NCBI RefSeq assembly: GCF_000151315.2 | Contig: NW_011887302.1 | Span: 721,081-785,080, forward strand | Source: Capsaspora owczarzaki ATCC 30864 | Lineage: Eukaryota; Opisthokonta; Filasterea | Direction of reading: 5' to 3' | Length of the DNA: 64,000 nucleotides | Part shown: piece by piece, positions 48,094 through 62,966 of the stretch | Position numbering within the stretch: position 1 is the first letter of the stretch | Layout of the letters: every line of letters begins with the position of its first letter | Position numbers and translations under genes: made by a program | Notes under the pieces: generated by a model | Told to the model about the DNA's origin: nothing | Databases searched by the model: none | What the model saw: only the letters and a program-made list of their open reading frames with translations

Positions 48094-49272
48094 TCAAGTG
48101 TAGTTTCCTGGCACAGTTTGAGCATCCGGATCGGCACCGTGGAGCAACAACAACAACACCGTTTCCCAACTTCCGCTGGCCGCAGCACCGTGGAGCGGTG
48201 TTAGCCCATCGCAGTCGCGAGCATTTACGTACTCGTGCTCAGTGCAGCTGGGGTCTAGATTGCACGTGTGACCATCGCTCTGAAGCGGCGCGCCGGTGCA
48301 CTTTGTTTGCGGCGAATCCGACATGTCCGTTCCACTCGACTTCTGCTCGGCTGCTGATAAGGCACCCACTGATGGGGATTTGCTGCCCTGTTTGGTACTA
48401 CTCGAGCGGTACGGTGAGGATTTGCTGGTGGATGCTTCGGCTTTGTCCAAAATCCATCCCGACGACAGCCTTCTCGAAATGGAAGGCTCATGGGCGGCTC
48501 TCCAGTGGTGAGGATGGTTGATGTGGTCCCGATGGTGGTGCACAGAGCCAGAGCAAAGCAGAAGGCGAACACACGCCGCAAATCCATGCGATGCCGCGTC
48601 GTGCAGCGGCAGCCGATCGCTCTTGTCGCGCATGTACTTGTTGGCCCCGAATTTGAGGAGCAGGTCGACGCATTTGGTATGTCCTCGAAAGCACGACCAG
48701 TGTAGCCTCGTGTTGTCGCAAAAGTCCCGCTGGTTGACCACCGCACTGAGACGCTGCAACAGCTGTGCTTGCCCCACCACGCCGAGGTATTGTCGCAGCT
48801 TTTTGTTGTCATGCCCGCTGGCCGCAGCGTCGGAAGATGATTCTTCGCTCCCGACTTTGGTGAGATTGAACAGTTTGCATTGGTGTCGTGGACGAGAGGA
48901 GGAAGAGGAGGTGGCGGAGGAGGAGGAAGAAGCGGAGGAGGACAGGTTCTGAGAATCGGGGAAGAAGGGATTGGCATCCGTCGCGGGTCCTACCAACTCC
49001 GACCTGGCGTGATGTGGTGGGTCAGGACTGCTCGTGTCGTCGCTGCGCCTTGTGCAGCACATGGACGAAGACAGGCAGTTGTACAAGAAAAGCTGCCCGG
49101 CAGTGCTGCCCAACAGGTCGTGGCCGAACGCGCTGCTCAGCTCGGGCGACGCTTCCATATTTCTGAGCAGCACGTCTTCGAGCAAAAGCTGCAGCGTCTC
49201 TTGGTCTTGCTTGGCCCACGAGCCGTGCACAATTCCAAAGTTTTGAGCGTCATTTTCGCAGCACAGCGGCAT
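48094..49272 (-). CDS. Ankyrin-repeat protein with Ser/His-rich insert
   Basis: A single-exon gene of 392 residues read from the ATG at 49272 (MPLCCENDAQNFGIVHGSW). The open frame continues 88 codons further upstream, but with composition like an untranslated leader. A helical N-terminal region (QETLQLLLEDVLLRNMEASP) precedes a Ser-rich stretch. Ankyrin units follow: NTRLHWSCFRGHTKCVDLLL, a next unit (DRLPLHDAASHGFAACVRLL), and, after an insert of about 110 Ser/His-rich residues, DGLTPLHGAAASGSWETVLL. The protein stops just after the last repeat hairpin (HGADPDAQ). Ankyrin repeats mediate protein binding; no partner or enzyme domain is visible. The split repeat array is unusual. Confidence 0.75.
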   Translation of the reverse strand: MPLCCENDAQNFGIVHGSWAKQDQETLQLLLEDVLLRNMEASPELSSAFGHDLLGSTAGQLFLYNCLSSSMCCTRRSDDTSSPDPPHHARSELVGPATDANPFFPDSQNLSSSASSSSSATSSSSSRPRHQCKLFNLTKVGSEESSSDAAASGHDNKKLRQYLGVVGQAQLLQRLSAVVNQRDFCDNTRLHWSCFRGHTKCVDLLLKFGANKYMRDKSDRLPLHDAASHGFAACVRLLLCSGSVHHHRDHINHPHHWRAAHEPSISRRLSSGWILDKAEASTSKSSPYRSSSTKQGSKSPSVGALSAAEQKSSGTDMSDSPQTKCTGAPLQSDGHTCNLDPSCTEHEYVNARDCDGLTPLHGAAASGSWETVLLLLLHGADPDAQTVPGNYT

Positions 49273-49666
49273 GGTTTGTTCGATGAGGGGTGGATGAGTG
49301 GCGCGAGAGGAGCGGAAGGAAGAAGAACAGTGTTGTTGCTGGTTGTTGGTGTTGGCTAAAAAAATTTCCTCCCAATAGGGTGTTGTTTTGGGGTGTGTGT
49401 AGGTTGAAATCTGAGGATAGAATTCAGACTTGACAGTACGCACGACGACCCTTGAATTCTGCTCTGAAAACGACAAAAAAACAACAAAAAAACGCGGCTG
49501 GGGAGAGAAGACTGATGAATGTGTCAACTTGGTCATTTCGAGTTTGAAAGCTCATCGTCATCCAATGAACACGCCTACTCTTGAGCTCATCCTCAATGGC
49601 ACTATAAGCTTGGAATGCAGGTTGGGAAGGAGTGCATGGCCAGTCTTGATTCATTTGTTCAGAAAA
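49273..49666. other. Divergent intergenic region
   Basis: About 390 bp between the ankyrin and xylulokinase start codons. Open frames extend into it from both genes but have no conserved content. Promoters for both must lie here. Confidence 0.6.
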
Positions 49667-52259
<2,593 letters not shown>

Positions 52260-52381
52260 ACGGATCATTGAGAGCCGATGTATGCAAACAATGCCAAACG
52301 GTTTATTGTACACACTGGAATACATTGGGATTTTCTTTTACGATTCAAACTTTTACAATTGATCGCAGGGCGGCCTTTCTC

Positions 52382-55300
52382 TTACATGTGAAGATCAACT
52401 TCAAGAGCGTCCGTATCGTCACTCGTATCCATCATTTGTAAAGCAGCAGGGGCAACAGGCTCGGGTTGCGCGTTCTTGAAAGCGATAAATTCCTGCAGCG
52501 TTGGAATGGTAGGCGCCGCCACAGCGGGTGCAGCGGCAACTGGGGCCGAATGAGCTGTAGAGATCGTTGCAGGACGGGGAGGGAGAGGAGCGTCAGCAGC
52601 AGGTCGAGGAACAAAGCGAAAGCGCGCAAGAGCCGCTTGCACGGACGAGGAAATTGGTGAAGAATCAGTCTGGGAACCTGGAGTCGCCACCGACTTGGCT
52701 GGCACAAGCGCAGCTGGTACAAGCGCAGCTGGCGGAGGAGCAGCGGCAGACGGAGTTCCGCCCACGGACAGCATTGATACAAGCGAATTTTGTGTGCCAG
52801 GCATCTCGTCTGGAGGCAGCCCTACGCCAGCCATCTTGCCAAAATCGGCGTCCGAATCGCTGTTAGCCGCCAGCAAGTCGGTAGCTGGCCGCATCTCTGG
52901 CGCTGCGTCGTCACCCGAGGCCGTTCGCCTCCTGGACGATCGATGGCCGTGTCGCTGTTTGGAACGACGTCCAGCTGACCGCCTGCGAGGACTGTTGTTG
53001 CTATTATCATTCTCATCGTCGTCGTGCTCATCCATCGAGCTGGATGCTTGCCTCTTCCGGCGTTTCTTGTGAGAGGCAGATTCTCGTCGGGAAGGCGCTG
53101 CAGCTTCATGCCGCTGCTCGCCAGGACGATCATCAACATCATCATCATCATCATCATGATCATCATCTTCCAAACCAACAGAGTTAGCGGGCTCGCGTCG
53201 CCTTTTGCTTGGCATTGCGGCAACAGCTGAACTATGTGCGTGCGTTGAGCTGTTTCGGTCGTTCTTGGCGATTGCAGAACGATGGCTCTGTTCTGGCAGG
53301 GTGGTATCTGCCAAAACCATATTCCCTTCGTCGTCCACAATCAGCTCTTGCACGAGTGTGGCACGATTGCGAGCAGAATCAGCGCCAAACGCAACGTTCA
53401 AGGCTGAGCCAGTAATGCCAGGCTGGTCGTGCGCTGTGGTACTTGGCACAGGCTCGCGCAAGAAGGACGACCATTTCCCAGCAGCAGCAGCAGCAGCAGC
53501 GGCTCCTGCAGAACTTGCCGAGGGTGCTGACTGCGTCCCACCACGAGCCTGGCGGCGCTGTTGGCGCCCGATCAACGAAAGCTGGCTGTCCGGGACATCG
53601 TCCATGTTGTCGTCCTCGTCGCTGCTGCTGGGCGGCTGGGCGCGTGTTGCTGTGCCAGCGGCAGATGCTTGTCGAGAGGGAATGAGCAAGTGCCCAAACT
53701 GCGACGATAAACCCAGAGCTTGGGTTCCTCGCTGCTGCGACGCGCTGGGTGCATCGGCAGCCATCGCGCCTGCCCCGTCACCTGGCCCGCCTCGGGTCTC
53801 CACTGACTCGAGTCCAACCAGGCTCAGGCGCTGGAGGACAATGGTGCGCTGGAAGAGGTAATTTTCATCTGGGTCGTCAGGAAATGCTTCGTGCAACGCG
53901 TCGGCCATGCCAAGCAGCGCCGCACCTTGCAACGAGGATTCAATCACCACAACCGCGACAATGGCATCCTGCAGCGTAGTTTCGTCCCGAAACATCAATC
54001 GGGCATGTGCCTGAGCCAAGCGCACAAGACTTTCGAGCAGACGAATGGTGGTGCGCGCTGCGTTGCGATTGTCTGCAGCACGTTGCATCTGATAGTACCG
54101 ACTCAGCACAAGCTCCGCGGCCTCGCTCAAGTGCGGATGTTTGGTGGTTTTCACGAGCGAAAAGTAAGCCTGGATACGGTCGAGCGACCAGGTGAAGGGC
54201 GCTGGCCCGCCATGCAGATTGTTGGGGTTGTTCATGTTATTGCGAGCACCGTCCAGACGGTGCTGGTTGTTGCCGCTCAGTGGTTGCTGAGACATGTCTG
54301 CATGGTCGTGCTGCGACTCGCTCGCGGGCCTGTCGTTGTTCATCATTGCGGCAGCGGCTTCGTTGAGACTGCCAGCAAGGCCTTTCTGACGCTGCTCGAG
54401 AATGAAGGTCGACAGCACTCGGTCCCACTCTTCGTTCACCTTGTCGATGAGCACAAGAATCACGTCAAAGCGACTGAGAAGCGGACTGGCGATCGCAATG
54501 TTCACAAACACGTCCTCCCGCTCGTCGTATTTGCCCTTTGGATTGGTCGCTGCAAGGATGGTGGTGCGTGTGTTGAGCTTGCACACCAGGCCAGCCTTTG
54601 CCACGCTGATGGTCTGCTGTTCCATGGCCTCGTGAATGGTGGCGCGGTCGTGCTCGCGAATGCTGGCAAACTCGTCAATGCAGCAGAGTCCGCCGTCAGC
54701 AAGCACCAACGCGCCGGCCTCCAACTGCCACTCGCCAGAGTCTTTGACGGCAGTGACGGTCAAGCCGGCGCTCGTCGTACCGATGCCCGTCGTCACCACG
54801 GATCGCGGAATGACCTTGGCAGCGTACTTGAGGAATTGTGATTTGCCAGTGCCTGGATCGCCCACGAGCAGCATGTGCGATTCTCCACGAATTTTCAATC
54901 CTGACTTGTCCGTGTGCTGGACGCCGCCGATGAGCACCATGCTGACGGCGAGCTTGACGAGATACATGCCAAAAACTTGAGGGCAGAATGCGCGCAGCAA
55001 GCGGTTTCGACCGGCGAGGGGCTTGTCTGCGTATGCGCTCCAATAGTCCACAAAGCTGGCACGCAGCTCGTCCGTGACAACCACGCGCGACCGTTGCTCA
55101 TTGTTCACGCGAATGTGATTGGCGTACAAGACCATCTCCAAGTCGCAGCGGTTGTCGTTCGCCGCAGCCCCAGCAGCCGTTGTAGCGCTCGCAGTCATCA
55201 AGGAAGCAGCATTGCTGCTTGCCCCTGCTTGAGGGACTGTGATGTGTGCGCCAGTGGTACCTGCCAACACTGCAGCGCTTTCGGTGCCCGTGGCAATGGC

Positions 55301-56913
55301 GGCGGCAGCTGTCGCCACCGACGAAGAAGCCCCAGACACTGGTCGCCATCGTGTCAATACAATGCCCGTGATGGTGACATCGTCGCCTGCCTTGCAAGCG
55401 TCCACTAGATCGTTTTCTAGAATGCATGTCATGGAGCGAGGAATCGTGCCAATGGCCAGCCGCTGCACCTGCTCTTGAATTTTGATTTCTTGGTGATCGC
55501 GACAAAACTGGGAGCTGTTCATAGTGAGGGCCGTTTCTGCTTCGCGAAACTTGGTCGACTTGCAGGGCATGCCTTTCTCGTCCAGGTGCGGGCAGCGCGA
55601 GGGGCGTGGGATGGAGTGAAATTGTTCAAACTCGGCCTGCGCACAACAAACAAGATCGGTGTCACAAAGAAAACGTTTGGGGGGGGGGGCGGAGATGATT
55701 AGTTGGCGGTTGCGGTTTGCAGACTTTTAAAGAACGAGGAACACGAAATGCTCAAACACAACAGTGCATTGAGAAAGCTGGCGTACCTGCACTCGGAAGG
55801 TTCCTTTACATTTCTCGCAGGAAAACTCGCGCTCAAACTCCAGCATGCGAACACCGCCTGTTCGTGTCACGGTGCCTAGAGTTTTGGGCAATGATCACCG
55901 TTAGCATTGCGCGAGTGCAGCAAGAGTGGTAGCAGCAGTTCTGACCGACGTTTGTTTACCTGAAATGGACAAAAACTGTCCAATGTCTGTCGACCGTGGC
56001 AGCTGTGCGCGAGTCACTTCGGCGCAAATCGGAAGATTGGACAAACGTGCATGGACGTTATTCTTGTAAATCTGTTGGGAGACAAGGCCAGCCACCGTGT
56101 GAACAAAACTCACTGTCCATCAACCAACCAAAAAACTCCAGAGGGTCCATTTTCAAGCACATGTGACAATCAACCGTTGGTCCTCACCATTTCGGAGCAC
56201 CCTTCTGAGCGTTCAAGCATGAGAGCCTCGCATTGTCGGATGGCGTTGTCAAAAATCGGCAAGAGGGTGAGCGGAAAGGCCAGCAGCAACGTTCCAGTCT
56301 GGTGGTTGGAGTCGATGATATCCAAGACACTAAGTTTCACAGAACAAAAACAAACGAGTAAGCTCTAGAGTTGCGTTCAAAGCTTCTCGGAAACACGGAA
56401 TCGCGTTCTGAGCGCAAAAACTCAGCAAAAAAAAACTGAGAAATTACTGTGACCAGCAACCTCCCATCCTCTCGAGTTGTTCGAGTTGGGGTTTTCTTAT
56501 TCTATGCCCCCAGAATCGGATGTTCTGGTGGCGTGCGACTCACTTGATTGACACGCTGTAGTGCTGGTCGGCATTGGGTGCGAGCAGAATGCTCTCCACA
56601 TCGGCAGCATGGTACGTGGCGCAGAACTGCACAAACGCCTCTGTTGAGTCATTGAACAAAAGTGCGTGAGTGTGTACAACAAAGTGAGCGACGACGAATG
56701 CGCATCGCAGGGGAGGTGCCTTGGGCTCGTTGGCTGGTGAGCTTGGCGCCAAAAGCGAAAAAAAAAGCGCGCCAATGCTTGAAACTGAAACAACGAAACC
56801 AAGTCCCACCCCACACACACACAGCTGCTTTCACACAGACCAACGCCGGTGAGCTCACCAAGGAACTGGCTGTCCGTGTAGTCGCCAATGTTGTAGGGGC
56901 AGTGCATCGGCAT
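52382..56913 (-). CDS. MCM9: DNA helicase MCM9
   Basis: Six exons (56913-56859, 56640-56544, 56329-56188, 56071-55960, 55875-55787, 55636-52382) give 1249 residues. The start [19 protein letters not shown] leads into the MCM N-terminal domain, with a zinc-binding FSCEKCKG pair in exon 5 and CPH/C residues in exon 6. The AAA core shows [35 protein letters not shown], Walker [29 protein letters not shown], Walker B CCIDEF, and an arginine finger in SPLLSRFD. Several of these, notably the NNEQ region, single out MCM9 rather than MCM2-8. About 500 disordered, acidic and Ser-rich residues follow, as in vertebrate MCM9. With MCM8 (not in the window) it acts in homologous recombination and fork repair in the nucleus. 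Poly-Asp and poly-Ala tracts occur in the tail. Confidence 0.95.
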
Positions 56914-57286
56914 GCTGGGCGCGTCTCGCTGCGGAAGGCGCGAACGGAGAAGCGGTTCGTCAATGCACGACCAGCCGAAAAAAAAAAAAAGTGAACTCGC
57001 TGGGTTTGCATTGCAAATCTGAGCAACGACCAATGCCATGTTTTGAGGACAATAATGGTTGGATGTATACCTAGATTCAGAAGGGAGGGGGAGGCGAGAG
57101 AGGGCGGGAGGAATTCGAGTTGAAGCAGAAAACGAACGGCGAAACTTTGTGTTTGCATGCAATACTGTACACCCATGCACGTCCTGTCCTGTTCTGTACA
57201 TGAATGCTAATACTATGCTTGTCTGTCTCAGTCATCTATTTTTCGCCATTGTGTTTGCTGGTGAGTCGCAAAACCTCAAAACACGG

Positions 57287-57317
<31 letters not shown>

Positions 57318-58072
57318 CAAACCAACAGAACAGAACAGGGCAGAACGCGGCTGCGACGTTGTGGTGGTGGGGGGTGGGGAGCCGCTCCATCATCGCCGCC
57401 TCGCTGTTTCTGTGAGCAACTCGCCCTCGATTTCGCCGCTCCCGATCCACGCGCTCAATGCTGTCTGTGACAAGCAATCTGATGCTTTTTGCCTGGGTTT
57501 TTTTTTTTTTTTTTTTTTTGTCTGTTGAGCTGGCTCACGGTGTCAAACGCACTGCGCCCATCGCTCGTGTAGCCAATGCGCGTGCAGTGTTGCTTTGTGT
57601 GCAACAAGCGCCGACGGGACTTTGAGGCGGTGGTGGGACGACTCTGGATCAGCAAGGCGCTCTTGCATGGGGCGGCTCATGTGCGCGCTTGTTTCAGCGC
57701 CTGAATGGCGGGAAACACAGCATCTCCCGAACGAGCAACTCGGAGCACGAGTCACATGCCAGGAATGATTAGCGTGTGGGGCAGAGTGTGATGATGTACG
57801 CGATGTAAGCGGGGTGGGGACTGAGAGTGGGCGGGGGGGGGGAAAGAGCGCGAAATGGAGTCGGCTGCGAGCTTGGCTGGAGTGTGCTCACTCGCTCAGA
57901 CTTGCATCCATCTCTACCATACATGTACTCTGCGGCTACTGCTTTTTGCTCCTGTTACTGATTGGATTTCTGCTTGCATCGTGCTTATTTGTTCGACAGA
58001 AAGCGAATGTGTGACCATTGCGCGGCCATCCGGCAGGTGCGACCATCGCCAGCATTCCCCATCTCTCCAAAC
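56914..58072. other. Divergent intergenic region with long homopolymer tracts
   Basis: About 1.16 kb between MCM9 and PIAS. It contains a poly(A) run (57285-57316), a poly(T) run (57499-57520) and G-rich stretches (57359-57378, 57829-57841). A noncoding first exon of the PIAS gene could lie here. No other gene was recognised. Confidence 0.6.
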
Positions 58073-60706
58073 ATGTTTGGCAAGATAATCGTGACGATAT
58101 GCGCATCACCCGACGTGGCGCTCGGTCACAGCAAGCCCTTGATCGACATGATTATTGGTGAAGCGCACGATGATGTTACATTCAGTCGATACGTCAAGCA
58201 GGAAGCTATGAGTGTTTCCCGCACGTTGCGCAAGTTCGTGCCCCTCGCAGCCAGCACTCAGCTCAGCAAGCGAGATTTGTTTCTTGCGATCTCTTGCTGC
58301 ATTACGCTGCCGCACGCAAAGCAAATAGCCGCCGTCTACACATCTGCCATTGATAGCTTTGGCGGCTTTGTCGGTCGGGGCGACGCGGCAAGATTAACTG
58401 CAGCGGTCGACAAAGCCCTGCTCACTCTCTCCCCTGAGATGCAGAAGGTGTGTCCCAAGGTGCAGGCTCTAGCCATAGATTTTTCAGAGTTTGCAATCCG
58501 ACCTCAAACCAGCCATCCAGGAGCGCCCTCCGCCGGAACGACGGCAGCATCAACCGCAGCAGCGCCTGGTCATTCTGGCGCTTCGCAGCACATGTTCACC
58601 TTTCCAATCACTCCACACGCGCACCCGCAAGCAGCCCAACCACCACAGCAAACTCAACAAGCACCGAAACGAATTCTCACGTATTGCAACACGCAAATTT
58701 TTGTCGCGCTGTCCAATGAGCCGTATCCTCCATTTGAAACCCCATCGGTACAACCAAACACCATTTCGAAAGACTGTCCTCGTGTCATGGCCATGGACAC
58801 ACATGCCAGTGAGCACTCTAAAGTCGTGAACAAGTAAGGAGGTCATTTTTGGGAGGGTTTTTTTTTTTTTTTTGTTTGTTTGTTTGGGGTTTTTTTTTTT
58901 GTTTGTTTGTTTGTTTGTTTGGTTTTTTTTTTTGTTTGTTTGTTTGTTTGTTTGTTTTGGCTCTGTCGATGATGCTCTTGATTTTCTGACTGCAGGTTGA
59001 TTTTTGGTGGTCTGGTGCGTGTCTGTGTGTGTTTGCTTTCGTTTGGTTGATGGTCGAAACCGCAGCGCTTACTTGACCGATTTCACAACGGAAGGCGGGC
59101 TGCTAAGCAAAGCCCGTGACCCCTGCTTTCGGCCGGTGCATTTGCTGATGGCACTGCCCTTGTACGTCGAAACTGGTCCTGCACAAATTCAGTCGCATTT
59201 CACTGTTCCTGCCGAATTTCGCGCCGATATTCTGTACGTAATGGTGTTTTCTTTGGTTTTGGTGTTTTTTGTTTTTGGTTTTGATCGTTGCGCGTTCAAC
59301 TGTCGCATGCACTCGATACTCACCTTTCTTTCCCCCCCCCCCTCAACTCCCTCCCCGTCCAACAGATCAGGAAAGCTGGTGATTCATGCGCGCCTCTTTT
59401 CACGCACACAAAGATCTGATTTGCAATTCCTTGCCATGCATCAATTCTTCATCAACCGTCAGCGGGTGGATTTGTCCAATGTAAGTATCATTGTCGTTCG
59501 CTGTCGCTTCCTGTCGGCATTGACAGGTCACAACCTCAATTGCTTTTTTTCCCCTTTCTTACAGTCCGGCAAACGGATACACGTGCCAAAAAACTACGAG
59601 CACAAAAATCGGGTGATGCTGCCTCGCTCAGCGGACATCTCTCGCTACACCAATCCGGGAGCCGCCAATTCGTTGCTGTTTCTTCCTTTCGGCGAGTACC
59701 ACCTGTACTTTTACGAACGTGACACGTACTTTTTGCTCGAGATTCTCGAACCGCTGCCTTTAGCCAAGGTTTGTGTTTTTGTGCATTGACGCACCTGCGC
59801 TGCAGAAGAGAGAGTCCTGTGTTACTCACCTGCGTTCCGCCCTCCGCCTTCGTGCTCTTAAACTCTCCCTCAGCTTGTCGAGAAGGTCGAAAAACGACCT
59901 CGCGTCGCCGGTATTGAACTAGGTAACTAGGACATTGTATTGGGTGCTTGGCCTGCTGTTCCGCACATGTGCATCTTGTAATTGGTGCTCATGAACAATT
60001 CGACGTTTTTCGTGTTTTGCTTTGAAAACAGCCGTGTCTCTTCTGAGCAAGACGGATGATGAGATTGACGTTCCGTCCTCACTCCAAGTCTCCTTGACGT
60101 GCCCGCTCACATTGGCTGTGCTCCGTCTACCTGCTCGCGGTGTTTCGTGCAAACATGTCCAGTGCTTTGAGTTAGAGGTATCGTGCTGTGTTTCGGGTGC
60201 AGGCGGATGCCAAAAGTACCATGATCATTTGTGATGCTGATCAATCTCTGTCTCTCTCTCTCTCTCTCGCTCTTGACAGACCTACATTTCCGTATGCAGT
60301 CGGCAACGAACCTGGATTTGTCCCATTTGCTCGCAGCCAACGGCCTACCGTCACTTGAGGATAGATGATCAACTGAATACCATTTTGAAAGAGCGAGTGA
60401 CCAATGCACCCCTCAGCACCCGCTTGACCGTTTTCCCAAGCGGATCGTACTCGTTCATGAAAGACGCTCGGCCTTTGGAAGATGAAGGTATGGCAGCCGC
60501 TTTCGAGCCTCTCTCTCTATCGCTCTCCCTCTCTCGCGTAGAGCATGCAAACACTGAACTTTGTGCTGCGCTTGGTTGTTCTTGGGGAACGGGGTGTTTT
60601 AGATGACGACCCATCTGCTAAACGGCCTCGTGTCAGCAGTGATCAAGGCTTGGACGTGGATGCAATGCCGAACAACCGTCAAAGTGATGTGATTGAGCTC
60701 GATTGA
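58073..60706 (+). CDS. PIAS: PIAS/Siz-type SUMO E3 ligase (SP-RING)
   Basis: Eight exons (58073-58833, 59066-59233, 59366-59480, 59565-59768, 59874-59910, 60032-60177, 60280-60487, 60603-60706) give 580 residues. The first 150 residues are helical without a recognisable SAP motif (start MFGKIIVTICASPD; an in-frame Met at 58007 is an alternative start). A PINIT domain spans about 230-430 (SKDCPRVMAMDTH, AEFRADILSGKLVIHARLF, NYEHKNRVMLPRSADISRY). A 37-nt exon links it to the SP-RING: VSLTCPLTLAVLRLPARG, CKHVQCFELE, then TWICPICSQP. The tail has a basic KRPRV and ends SDVIELD, a hydrophobic-acidic SUMO-interacting motif. It would transfer SUMO from Ubc9 to nuclear substrates. Intron 1 is full of TTTG repeats. 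Confidence 0.93.
58857..58960. repeat. T/TTTG simple repeat in PIAS intron 1
   Basis: Three blocks of poly(T) followed by (GTTT)n fill about 100 bp. The blocks look like tandem duplications of one another with varying repeat number. Confidence 0.85.
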
Positions 60707-60771
60707 TTTCGATTCTCCGTTTCGCCCATCTGTATTTGTATCATTAATATGACGCTTTTTTTTATTATGAT

Positions 60772-60772
<1 letters not shown>

Positions 60773-60862
<90 letters not shown>
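60773..60862. repeat. (CT)n microsatellite between PIAS and metaxin
   Basis: About 45 uninterrupted CT dinucleotides lie 56-145 bp upstream of the metaxin ATG, so probably in its promoter or leader. Confidence 0.95.
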
Positions 60863-60866
<4 letters not shown>

Positions 60867-60917
60867 CTCATCCATCTCTGATCAGTCCTCGTGTCGCTTT
60901 TGATCTTTGATCGCAAA

Positions 60918-61296
60918 ATGAAGCCGATTGAGCTCTGCATTGTCGGCGGCAATGCAGCTTCCAATCTGCTCTCAATGGACGTTGACTGCCTCGCGGTGCG
61001 TGTCGCCGCCGTTGCCCATAATGCTTGTGTTGTGAATCTTGCTTGCTGTGCTGTCAGTCTTGTGTGTGTGTCGCGGGATCAACGCGAGGGAGCTCACTGC
61101 GCGAGCGTTCTGGTTTCAGCGATCTCGCGTCTTTGTGCGACCGCTGCTGCGAGTGCGAACGCTGCGCCCGAGCCGCGCATCTGCGATTGTGTCACTGATG
61201 TCGGATTGCGCTTTGATTTGCCCGTGCAGCGACCCACCGCGTTGTGTTCGATGTTCTGCGCTCGGCTGTTTGACGCGAAGCATTACACGTTGGTGG

Positions 61297-61333
<37 letters not shown>

Positions 61334-62813
61334 AGTTTGAGTTTGAGTTTGAGTTTGAGCTTCACCGCTTCTCATTACTCTTGAAGAGCAGTTGTGAAAT
61401 TCTACTACTTGGATTTTTTTTTTTTTTTTGTCATTTCGACGATCTCTGACATTTGTTTTGTTGGTTCGCAATTGGTTTGAATGCTGATTGAATTTTGTGC
61501 GGCAGGCTGTCACATATACCAAGTTTGTGAGACCACCAACGTCAGCTGCTCTGTTGCACTCTGCACCTGTTCTGAGCATCAATGTATGCAACAATCCGTA
61601 CTTTGCCCCGACGGGCGCATTACCAGCATTGGTGGTGCCCCCGCCAGTTGAGCCAGACGCAACGCCGTCCTTCCATGCCGAGGACGTCCAGGTCGTTTCT
61701 GGCTTGGAGCCTGTTCTTGACAATCTCCGTGGACTGTACGGAGCGCGCGATCCCGATACGATCTTGTTTTCACCAAACTCTGCCACCAATGCCCATCTCA
61801 TTTCAGCAAAAGCCAGAGCGTTCGCTTCACTTGTACAAGACGCACTCCACGATGCCGTCGAGTATGAGCAGTGGTGCCATCCTGTCAACTACACCACGCA
61901 TACACGCCGCTGGTTTGCTGATCATTCGCCATTCCCGCTGAATTATCTCGTGCCGAGACAACGTCGGCAAACGGTATTGGATCGATTGGTTCTCAAATAT
62001 CCCGAGCCTGATGGTGATACGGCCACGAGCTCGTTGCGGAGCCTCATTGGCGCTCTGACCGGCTCCAGCTCTGCAGCTTCCTCTGGACAATCCGCCTCGA
62101 GCAGCTCGCGATTTTCGCTTCTTCAATCTCGCCCTGCACAATCCACTGTTGCTGCTTCCGACGTAGCCTCGCACACCCATTCACTGCATTTTGACGAAGA
62201 AGTGAGTAACCGTGCTCAACGTCCACAGTTGTTGGTCGCAAAGTGTCCCTGACTGACCGATTTTATTGTTTTTTGTTTGTGTTTTTTTTTTTTTTTAACA
62301 AAACTTTGGACTGAACGTTGTGAATCGGTGATGCAGCGACTATATCGAAATGCACGCGAGGCATTGTTGGCAATTTCGCAACAACTGGGCCGCGATGGTC
62401 GATTCTTGCTGGGCGACCATCCATGCTATGTGGACGCGCTTGTTTTTGCACATTTGCACATGATTTTCAACTCCAAGCTGCCCTCAAGTCGGCTTGCTGA
62501 AACCGCGCGATCCTACAATCCTCTTGTGCGGTATTGCGAACGAATGTACGCATCGTTGTTTGCATCAGACATTTCAACGTACGGTGCTGTGACGACGAGC
62601 GAGGCTCAGAGCGCGATCGATGAGAAGCGGCTGCTCCGGACCCGCGCATGGCAATTCGGACTCGCTTCCATAGTTTCCACAATTGCATACTTGTTCCTTT
62701 CTGGTCAAGTCGTCATATCTGCTGCGGATGACGACGACGACGACGACGGCAATGCTCACGCGGGTGTTGCACTCGATGATGATGATGACGAAGCTGTGGA
62801 TGTTGAAATGTGA
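60918..62813 (+). CDS. MTX1: Metaxin-1, mitochondrial outer-membrane import protein
   Basis: Three exons (60918-60995, 61506-62201, 62337-62813) give 416 residues, all phase 0. The start MKPIELCIVGG and MDVDCLAAVTYTKF match the GST-N-like start of metaxins. Also visible are NPYFAPTGALPALV, TRRWFADHSPFPLNYLVP, a GST-C-like region (LYRNAREALLAISQQLG, FLLGDHPCYVDALVFAHLHM) and a C-terminal membrane helix (LASIVSTIAYLFLSGQVVIS). It differs from animal metaxin in a Ser-rich insert (about 205-255) and a poly-Asp tail. Metaxins sit on the outer membrane and work with the SAM beta-barrel machinery. Intron 1 (510 bp) carries a poly(T) run at about 61300-61332 followed by TTTGAG repeats. Confidence 0.92.
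61300..61360. repeat. Poly(T) followed by (TTTGAG)n in metaxin intron 1
   Basis: About 33 T residues run directly into four to five TTTGAG units. The minus-strand ORF over this region is an artefact. Confidence 0.9.
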
Positions 62814-62966
62814 ACATTGCTTGCTGGTATTTCCCAATAACCATGCTTTCTACCAGAATGTTAGTTGCACGGCTATCAATGTTTTGTTTTGCAGCAGACG
62901 GCCGTGTCTTTGAATGCCTCACTTGCGGTTTTTTTTTTTGAAGTCTTTGAGGGGTTAGCAAGGCAA

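Noticed and set aside
61283-61888. Minus-strand ORF of 201 codons ending in poly-Lys
   Set aside because: It reads through an intronic poly(T)/TTTGAG repeat and the antisense of metaxin exon 2.
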